A stretch of 64,000 nt of DNA from an uncultured Clostridia bacterium (GTDB lineage Bacteria > Bacillota > Clostridia > Christensenellales > CAG-314), in NCBI GenBank assembly GCA_947570215.1, contig CANOTO010000004.1, forward strand, positions 1 through 64,000, written 5' to 3'. The notes beneath the pieces are model-generated. The model ran no database searches. It had not been told where the DNA came from and saw only the letters and a list, made by a program, of their open reading frames with translations. The stretch's first letter is position 1. Each line of letters begins with the position of its first letter. This document shows positions 57,988 to 64,000 of the stretch, in pieces. The translations under genes and the position numbers were made by a program.

Positions 57988-59724
57988 TTGCAACAAGAAT
58001 ATTATATTTCTAAAAAAAGATTGCTGACGCTTATTGTGGCGGCAATTTTTTTATTTGCGGTCATATTTTGCCGTTTGGCGTATATACAAGTAATTTGGGG
58101 AAAAGACTTGCAGGTCAAGGCGTCTGAACAGTGGCAAAGAGATTTGCCGATAAAAGCATATCGCGGAGATATAGTGGACGCAAACGGTAATTTGATTGCT
58201 ACTACCGAAACGGGATACAGCGTATACGCGCGCCCCAAGAGCGTAACCGACGCCGAACATGCGGCAAAAATATTGTCAGAAGTATTGGCGTTGGACTATC
58301 AGACGACATACGAAAAGTTAACTAAGAAAGGCGTGTCGGAAGTAACCGTAAAACGACAAATCGACGGCGACAAGGCAAGCAAAATACGAAGCGCAAACCT
58401 TGACGGTATTTATTTGGCGTCGGAAGGCGTGCGCAGCTACGTATACGGCGATTTTCTCTCGCAGGTTTTGGGCTTTACGTCTTCCGACGGTGTGGGACAA
58501 ACCGGACTGGAAGCGTATTACGATAAGTATTTGCAGGGAATAAACGGTAAGCTTCTTACGGAAACGGACCTTGTCGGCAGCGAACTGACAAACGGAACAA
58601 TGTCATATATTCCGTCCGTTGACGGACTTACCGTAACGCTCACGGTAGACTCGGTCATCCAGACCGTTGTGGAAAACGTTTTGGAATTGGCTATGTATCA
58701 GCAAAAGCCGCAAGCTGCCCGTTGTATAGTAATGGACGTTACGACGGGAGAAATTCTCGCTATGGCTTCTAAGCCAAGCGTCGACCTTAACAATCTTCCG
58801 AGAGATAATTTGGAGTATTTGATGAAGTATTCCAAAAATACGCTGTTAACCGATGTATATGAGCCGGGGTCGACGTTTAAGGTGCTTACCGCTTCGGCGT
58901 GCTTGGAAGAATTCCGCAACGGCAACTCTAAGGCGTTTTCTGCCGAACACGTATTCGGCAATTCTTCGGGAACGCGTATCATCGACGGCTCGAAAATAAG
59001 CTGTTGGACAAAACACGCTAACGGAAAACACTCCAATCAAAACCTGTCCGACGCGCTTAATAACAGTTGCAACCCGATTTTTACCGATATTGCGCTGTCG
59101 CTCGGAAAGGATACTATGTACGAGTATCTTCACAAATTCGGCTACGGTTCCGTAACCGGCATAGATTTTGCCGGCGAGCAAGCCGGTATATTAGTGCCGA
59201 AAAGCGCGGTTACAAACGGCGATCTCGCGCGTATAGGGTTTGGACAGACAATCGCCGTAACGGCGTTGCAGCTTTGCGTGGCGACGGCTTCTGCGGTTAA
59301 CGGCGGATTACGCATGCAACCGTATTTGGTCAAGGAAATATCCGACCCTACGACCGGCAAAGTCGTAAAACGTTTTTCTCCTACTGTTGTCGAACGCGCG
59401 GTAAGTGCGGAAACCAGCGCACAGATTGCCAAGATGCTGCAACGTGTAGTGGAAGAAGGCGGCGGGAAAAATGCCAAAATAGACGGTTATCAAGTCGGTG
59501 GAAAAACGGGAACAGCACAAAAATTCGTGGACGGAGCGTTAGCTACGGGTAAATATGTATCGTCTTTTATAGGATTTTTCCCCGCAAGCAGTCCGAAATA
59601 TTTGACGCTTATGATAGTAGACGAACCGCAGGGTCAAAGCTACGGATCTATTGTAGCCGCGCCTTACGCCAAACTGGTTTTTCAGGAAATTATAAATTAC
59701 AAAAACATTGCTCCGCTAACATAG
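57988..59724 (+). CDS. Penicillin-binding protein, FtsI/PBP2B-type transpeptidase
   Basis: The enzyme cross-links septal peptidoglycan. The 578-residue protein starts at TTG just after the ftsL-like stop. It has a membrane anchor (about 11-30), a PBP dimerisation domain and the transpeptidase domain. Its motifs are STFK (about 294-297, active-site Ser), SCN-type N-N-S-C-N (about 355) and KTGTAQ (about 507-512). No PASTA domains follow, so it is closer to the division enzyme than to SpoVD. A strong hairpin follows the gene. Confidence 0.93.
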   Translation: MQQEYYISKKRLLTLIVAAIFLFAVIFCRLAYIQVIWGKDLQVKASEQWQRDLPIKAYRGDIVDANGNLIATTETGYSVYARPKSVTDAEHAAKILSEVLALDYQTTYEKLTKKGVSEVTVKRQIDGDKASKIRSANLDGIYLASEGVRSYVYGDFLSQVLGFTSSDGVGQTGLEAYYDKYLQGINGKLLTETDLVGSELTNGTMSYIPSVDGLTVTLTVDSVIQTVVENVLELAMYQQKPQAARCIVMDVTTGEILAMASKPSVDLNNLPRDNLEYLMKYSKNTLLTDVYEPGSTFKVLTASACLEEFRNGNSKAFSAEHVFGNSSGTRIIDGSKISCWTKHANGKHSNQNLSDALNNSCNPIFTDIALSLGKDTMYEYLHKFGYGSVTGIDFAGEQAGILVPKSAVTNGDLARIGFGQTIAVTALQLCVATASAVNGGLRMQPYLVKEISDPTTGKVVKRFSPTVVERAVSAETSAQIAKMLQRVVEEGGGKNAKIDGYQVGGKTGTAQKFVDGALATGKYVSSFIGFFPASSPKYLTLMIVDEPQGQSYGSIVAAPYAKLVFQEIINYKNIAPLT

Positions 59725-59766
59725 TTTGTCCCCTTTTCACTCATAAACGGATTGAAATTAAAATAC

Positions 59767-59806
59767 AATAATCTATACGATACCGTCGTATAGATTATTT
59801 TTTTGC
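59767..59806 (+). terminator. Strong hairpin with T-run between the PBP gene and murE
   Basis: A perfect 14-bp stem (59767-59780 with 59786-59799) and 5-nt loop are followed by T8, and the murE ribosome-binding site begins directly after. It has the form of an intrinsic terminator inside the dcw cluster. Read-through or a conditional fold would be needed to express murE, as no good promoter lies between. Confidence 0.75.
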
Positions 59807-59816
59807 GGAGAATGAA

Positions 59817-61244
59817 ATGTATCTTCAACAATTGTTAAACGGAATTGCATATGAAGCGGTGGGTAACGGTAATCCCGATATATCCGCATTGTCGTGCGAT
59901 ACGTCTACCGTAAAACAAAACTGTTTATTCTTTTGTCTTAAAGGAAATAAATATGACGGGCACGATTTTTTCCGTAAAGCGATAGGCGACGGCGCGGCAG
60001 CAATCGTATGTGAACGCAAATTGGATACTCAGGCGTTGCAAATTATCGTTAACGACGTCCGTTCCGCAATGAGTGTGGCAGCCAAGAATTTTTACGGCAA
60101 TTGCGTAGATAAACTAAAAATAGTGTCCATAGTTGGCACTAACGGTAAAACGTCCACTTCGTATATACTGGACGGTATATTATCTCGTGCAGGCTACAAA
60201 ACGGCGGTTATAGGTACTAACGGAATATTTTTTAACGGACAGAAACATTCGGTGGGGCTTACTACTCCGGATCCGATAGAACTTCATTACTGGTTCAAAC
60301 AAATGTACTTGAACAAAATAGATGTTGTAATAATGGAAGCGTCTGCGCATGCAATCGCATTGCGCAAGCTGGACGGGGTTCGTTCGGACGTGGCGATATT
60401 TACTAATTTTTCGCAAGACCACTTGGATTTCTTCCATACTATGGAAGAATACGCGCGCGCTAAAACGAGCTTCTTCGTGGAAAAGTTTGTGAAAAACGTA
60501 GTTACCAACGCCGACGACGAATTAGGCAAAACCTTGGGGCCCGATTTGCCGCGTGTAACGTATGCTATCAAATCCAATGCTGATATAAAGGCTTGCAGCG
60601 TAAAAGTCGGCAAGGAAGGAAGTGCGTATACTTTGAATGCGTTCGGTCAGGAGGCGTTGGTAACAACAAAGCTTGCGGGCGAGTTTAATGTTTATAACAC
60701 ATTGGCGGCCTTGTCTTGCGCGTTTTTATTGGGCGTAGACGTTGATACCGCAGTCACCGCCGTGAAAGACGTATCTGGAGTAAACGGCAGAAACGAAACG
60801 ATAATTCGCAGCGACGGTGCGCGTATAGTAGTGGATTTCGCTCATACCCCCGACGGCATTAAAAATATACTGTCCTTTTTAAAAAAAACCGCGGAAGGCA
60901 ATTTAATAGTTGTATTCGGTTGCGGCGGCAACCGCGATAAGTTCAAGCGTCCGCTTATAGCTGAAACGGTATCCGCATACGCCGATTTCGCAGTGCTTAC
61001 AAATGATAATCCGCGGTACGAGGACCCGAGAGCCATAGCGCGCGACGTATACGAACGGCTGAGCTGCAAATACAAAGTGGTGTTAAACCGCAGTCAGGCA
61101 ACGGAGTATGCATTGTCTATTGCGACCGGACGCGATACCGTCGCGATTTTGGGTAAGGGCGCGGAAGAATATCAAGAAATACGCGGTAAAAAATTCCCGT
61201 ATTCCGACGTAGACGTGGTACGTAATCTGCTACGTATCGAATAG
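59817..61244 (+). CDS. murE: UDP-MurNAc-tripeptide synthetase
   Basis: MurE adds the third amino acid to UDP-MurNAc-L-Ala-D-Glu. The 475-residue protein has the ATP motif GTNGKTST (about 104-111), the central E-A-S-A-H-A motif with D-H-L-D-F-H, and DNPRYEDP (about 400). The DNPR form marks the meso-diaminopimelate-adding type, in contrast to the lysine type. All key residues are present. GGAG precedes the ATG, immediately after the T-run of the hairpin. Confidence 0.95.
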   Translation: MYLQQLLNGIAYEAVGNGNPDISALSCDTSTVKQNCLFFCLKGNKYDGHDFFRKAIGDGAAAIVCERKLDTQALQIIVNDVRSAMSVAAKNFYGNCVDKLKIVSIVGTNGKTSTSYILDGILSRAGYKTAVIGTNGIFFNGQKHSVGLTTPDPIELHYWFKQMYLNKIDVVIMEASAHAIALRKLDGVRSDVAIFTNFSQDHLDFFHTMEEYARAKTSFFVEKFVKNVVTNADDELGKTLGPDLPRVTYAIKSNADIKACSVKVGKEGSAYTLNAFGQEALVTTKLAGEFNVYNTLAALSCAFLLGVDVDTAVTAVKDVSGVNGRNETIIRSDGARIVVDFAHTPDGIKNILSFLKKTAEGNLIVVFGCGGNRDKFKRPLIAETVSAYADFAVLTNDNPRYEDPRAIARDVYERLSCKYKVVLNRSQATEYALSIATGRDTVAILGKGAEEYQEIRGKKFPYSDVDVVRNLLRIE

Positions 61245-61273
61245 TACATAAGAACAAATTGTAAAGGAGTATT

Positions 61274-62269
61274 ATGAACAGGCCGTTATCTTTTTTGGCA
61301 GCGTTCGCTTTGAGTTTATTACTGTGCGGAGTGTTGCTTCCGCTACTCAAAAAGGTCAAAGCGGGACAGGAAATATTACAGTATGTTACGGAACACTCGC
61401 AAAAGCAAGGGACTCCCACTATGGGCGGGATAGCTTTTATTGTGGCTGTAACGGTTGCGTCGGCAATATTTTGCGATTGGAATAACCGTCCTACCGCCGT
61501 TGCCGTCGCGGTATTCGTAGCGTACGGCATTGTGGGCTTTTTGGACGATTTTATAAAAATCCGTTACAAGCACAATATGGGGTTGCGCGCTTACCAAAAG
61601 ATAATCATTCAGTTAGCAATAGCCGTATTGGTTGCGTTATACGTTTACGGCGACGTCGCAATCGGCGATAAGTTAAGATTGCCGTTTACCGATATTCAAG
61701 TCAAAATCGGTTTTTGGATAATTCCGTTAGTTATATTTATATATCTTGCTTGTACTAACGGAGTCAATCTTACCGACGGTATAGACGGATTGGCAAGTTG
61801 TACTACGATATGCTTTCTTGCTGGTATGATAGCTTTGCTGAGCAGAGAGCTGAAGCTTCTTGAAAGCGTGGGCGATACGTACGCTTACAGACAAACTCAA
61901 GATATTATTACGCTGTGTTACATCGGTTGCGGCGCATTGGGCGCGTTTTTGTTATTCAATATTAACGATGCCAAGGTCTTTATGGGAGATACGGGTTCGC
62001 TTGCCCTGGGCGCGCTGGTGGCTTGTAGCGCGATATTTACTCGGATGAGTTTATTTATTCCGGTGCTGGGGCTTATGTTTGTTGTGTCCTGCGTATCTGT
62101 AATAATGCAAGTGCTGTATTTCAAAATTACTAAGGGTAAACGCATTTTTCTCATGGCGCCGTTTCATCATCATCTTCAAAAGAAGAAATGGAGCGAGTCT
62201 CGCATTTGCGCGTTGTATGTGGCCGTTACGGTGTGCGTAATGTTCGTTTTGTTGTGTTTTGGAGAATAA
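61274..62269 (+). CDS. mraY: Phospho-MurNAc-pentapeptide translocase MraY
   Basis: MraY makes lipid I in the cytoplasmic membrane. The 331-residue protein has about ten membrane helices. Key motifs are T-P-T-M-G-G (about 45-50), FLDDFIK (about 93-99), N-L-T-D-G-I-D-G-L (about 166-174), MGDTGSLALG (about 237-246) and P-F-H-H-H (about 296-300). These include the three catalytic Asp and the His motif. AAAGGAG precedes the ATG. Confidence 0.96.
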   Translation: MNRPLSFLAAFALSLLLCGVLLPLLKKVKAGQEILQYVTEHSQKQGTPTMGGIAFIVAVTVASAIFCDWNNRPTAVAVAVFVAYGIVGFLDDFIKIRYKHNMGLRAYQKIIIQLAIAVLVALYVYGDVAIGDKLRLPFTDIQVKIGFWIIPLVIFIYLACTNGVNLTDGIDGLASCTTICFLAGMIALLSRELKLLESVGDTYAYRQTQDIITLCYIGCGALGAFLLFNINDAKVFMGDTGSLALGALVACSAIFTRMSLFIPVLGLMFVVSCVSVIMQVLYFKITKGKRIFLMAPFHHHLQKKKWSESRICALYVAVTVCVMFVLLCFGE

Positions 62270-62270
62270 T

Positions 62271-63566
62271 ATGTCAGACATAATAATTTACGGAAGGGGC
62301 AAAACAGGGTTAAGCTTGGGCAATCTGCTTAATGAACAAGGCAAAAATATCTGTTTTTACGACGATAATATAGGATTCGACGGCAACGGGGAATTTTCTA
62401 AGGACAGCGTAGTGATACTAAGCCCGGGAGTTAAACCGTCTGCGCGCGGAGTCAAAACGGCGAAAGCTGTCGGGGCGAAAATAATCGGCGAATTGGAATA
62501 CTGCTTTCCATTGTGTAAAGGCAGGATCATATCGGTTACAGGAACTAACGGAAAAACGACGGTTTGCGAGATGATATATCACGTCATGAAATTAGTCGGC
62601 AAGCGCTGCAAGCTGTTGGGTAACGGCGGTACGCCGCTGTCGTCGCAGGTTCTTGACGTTACGGAACAAGACTTGGTCGTACTGGAAAGCTCCAGCTTTC
62701 AACTCGACAATTGCAAGAGCTTTGCTCCGTATGTCAGCGTATTTACAAATTTCGCAAACGATCACTTGGATTATCACGGCAGTGTTGAAAACTATGCGTC
62801 GGCGAAGATCAACAATTTCCGCTGTCAGCGTTCCGAAGCGTACGCAGTATTTAATTGGGACGATGCTAATACGAAAGAAATCTCGTCGCTGTGCAAGTGC
62901 CGAAAGCTGTACTATTCTCTCACGGATAAGCACGCGGACGCTTACTTTGAAAACGGCAAAGTTACCGTCAAATTCTGCGATGAGATCGACATGGTAGACG
63001 CGGAATTTTTGCTGCAATTTGCCAAACACAATCAGTCCGATGCATTGGCGGCAATTCTTGCTTGCCGCGCCGTTGGCTTAAGTGCTGCAAGTATTATGCA
63101 GGCTCTCGGTACGTATTGTTTTCTTCCGCATAGATTGCAGCCTGTAACGGAAATTAACGGCGTTAAATTCGTTGACGACAGCAAGGCGACAAACGTTCAC
63201 GCCACTGTAAATGCCTTGGCGAATTATACCGGACCATTGGCGTTGATATTGGGCGGATCGAGCAAAGGAGAACCGTTCGACGCCATTTTCGAAAGTATTT
63301 CCGATAATTCGATTTTGGTATCGGCGGTTGGCGATACGGCAGAGCAAATTGCCGAAACGGGAAAGAAATTCGGTGTCGACGTTACGGTATTGTACGATAT
63401 TAAACATGCGGTAGAGTATTGTTATCGCAAAATGTTGCCGTTAGGCGGTACGGTGCTAATGTCAAATGCGTGCGCGAGTTTTGACAGTTTCAGCGGGTAT
63501 GCCGAACGCGGAGACTATTTTCAAAAGTCTGTAAGGGAGCTTGCGTGTGGCGAAAAAACGTGTTGA
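62271..63566 (+). CDS. murD: UDP-MurNAc-L-alanine:D-glutamate ligase
   Basis: MurD adds D-Glu to UDP-MurNAc-L-Ala. The 431-residue protein starts at ATG 62271, with GGAG upstream. It has an N-terminal UDP-binding part (Y-G-R-G-K-T-G), the ATP motif GTNGKTT (about 95-101), N-D-H-L-D-Y-H (about 169) and DDSKATN (about 304-310). D-Glu comes from MurI encoded at 23464. The start lies 1 nt after the mraY stop. Confidence 0.95.
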   Translation: MSDIIIYGRGKTGLSLGNLLNEQGKNICFYDDNIGFDGNGEFSKDSVVILSPGVKPSARGVKTAKAVGAKIIGELEYCFPLCKGRIISVTGTNGKTTVCEMIYHVMKLVGKRCKLLGNGGTPLSSQVLDVTEQDLVVLESSSFQLDNCKSFAPYVSVFTNFANDHLDYHGSVENYASAKINNFRCQRSEAYAVFNWDDANTKEISSLCKCRKLYYSLTDKHADAYFENGKVTVKFCDEIDMVDAEFLLQFAKHNQSDALAAILACRAVGLSAASIMQALGTYCFLPHRLQPVTEINGVKFVDDSKATNVHATVNALANYTGPLALILGGSSKGEPFDAIFESISDNSILVSAVGDTAEQIAETGKKFGVDVTVLYDIKHAVEYCYRKMLPLGGTVLMSNACASFDSFSGYAERGDYFQKSVRELACGEKTC

Positions 63567-64000
63567 TTACATATTATTAATTGCAGTATTAATATTGGTT
63601 GTTTTGGGATTGCTATTCGTTTACAGCGCCAGCAACTATTCCGCTCAGCTAACTTACGGCAATAAGTATTTCTTTTTGACTAAACAGCTTGTCGGCGCGC
63701 TTATCGGATTGGTTGCAATGACGGCGATAATTTTTGTCGACGTAAAGCTTATAAAAAGGCTCTGGATAGCGGGCGTTGTTTTGTCGGTCGTATTACTGTG
63801 TTTGGTATTCGTACCCGGTATCAGCATAGAGAATTACGGCGCAAAGCGTTGGATAGGAATCGGCGGATTTTCTATGCAACCGTCGGAAATAGCCAAGTTT
63901 GCATACGTGCTGTTTTGCGCCGTATATATGTCGAAAACGGACACAAGCAAGCTTCGCTATTGTCTGCTGCCCATAAGCGTTGGGATGGTTTTTTGCGGAT
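63547..64000 (+). CDS. ftsW: Lipid II polymerase FtsW (partial, cut by the window end)
   Basis: SEDS proteins polymerise lipid II with a partner PBP. The first 151 residues are visible: GTG start with GGGAG 7 nt upstream, a first helix ending V-Y-S-A-S (about 24-28), and the family motif N-Y-G-A-K-R-W-I-G-I-G (about 98-108) with M-Q-P-S-E-x-A-K-F (about 113-121). It overlaps murD by 20 nt. The position in dcw after murD supports FtsW over the sporulation homologue SpoVE, but this is not certain. Confidence 0.93.
   Translation, partial: MAKKRVDYILLIAVLILVVLGLLFVYSASNYSAQLTYGNKYFFLTKQLVGALIGLVAMTAIIFVDVKLIKRLWIAGVVLSVVLLCLVFVPGISIENYGAKRWIGIGGFSMQPSEIAKFAYVLFCAVYMSKTDTSKLRYCLLPISVGMVFCG

Overview
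The window comes from a low-to-mid GC, spore-forming Firmicute, most likely an uncultured gut Clostridia. The evidence is a Spo0A-family gene, yqfC-yqfD, a collagen-like protein of the exosporium type, near-consensus sigma-A promoters with 17-nt spacers, strong Shine-Dalgarno sites, frequent TTG starts, single-membrane lipoproteins and the Gram-positive gene order phoH-pgpH-ybeY-era-yqzL-recO. MurE carries the DNPR motif, which points to meso-diaminopimelate peptidoglycan. No rRNA, CRISPR array, integrase or transposase is visible. There is one tRNA (Leu-CAG).

Layout. 0-4 kb: an exported membrane-anchored protein, a lipoprotein, a 40-residue Cys-rich peptide, then a TetR regulator and a small membrane protein on the minus strand. 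4-7.3 kb: a ferrous-iron operon (feoA, feoA, feoB, feoB-associated Cys-rich protein) behind a promoter with an operator-like inverted repeat. 7.4-19.1 kb: a PNPOx-fold protein and a cell-surface block. The block holds a 694-aa repeat protein with a coiled-coil partner, a DUF5131 protein, a 1018-aa transglutaminase-fold surface protein, a BIG2/OB-fold lipoprotein with a G9 tract in its coding sequence, and a secreted BIG2/metallo-beta-lactamase lipoprotein. 19.4-23.2 kb: an AT-rich islet beside tRNA-Leu with two TetR regulators and their operators, small membrane proteins, a zinc-ribbon protein and a 188-bp inverted-repeat element.

23.4-31.5 kb: murI, a folate ECF transporter gene behind a probable THF riboswitch, a DUF421/DUF4363 pair, an 870-aa protein of uncertain function, a membrane protein and a glycerophosphodiesterase. 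31.8-34.8 kb: a copper operon (copA with an in-frame copZ-like 3' end, then csoR). 34.8-40.8 kb: the yqfC-yqfD-phoH-pgpH-ybeY-era-yqzL-recO run. 41-44.7 kb: a heterodimeric ABC exporter. 44.7-47.3 kb: a Zn/Cd-type efflux cassette (P-type ATPase, HMA chaperone, ArsR repressor with operator). 47.4-55.6 kb: collagen-like protein, cold-shock protein, DUF218, mgtE behind an M-box riboswitch, a degenerate spo0A, a TetR gene, a spore-coat-like protein, a zinc-ribbon protein and a metallophosphoesterase. 55.9-64 kb: the dcw division and cell-wall cluster (mraZ-rsmH-ftsL-PBP-murE-mraY-murD-ftsW, cut by the window end).

The main unusual points are four. The Spo0A-like protein has Glu at the phospho-acceptor position and has lost the acidic pocket. 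copA contains a complete in-frame internal start for a CopZ chaperone. The G9 tract in the 15.5-kb lipoprotein gene would give an immediate stop if it changed by one base either way. The islet contains a long inverted-repeat element. Metal homeostasis is prominent: iron uptake, copper and zinc/cadmium efflux, and magnesium uptake each have a recognisable control element.
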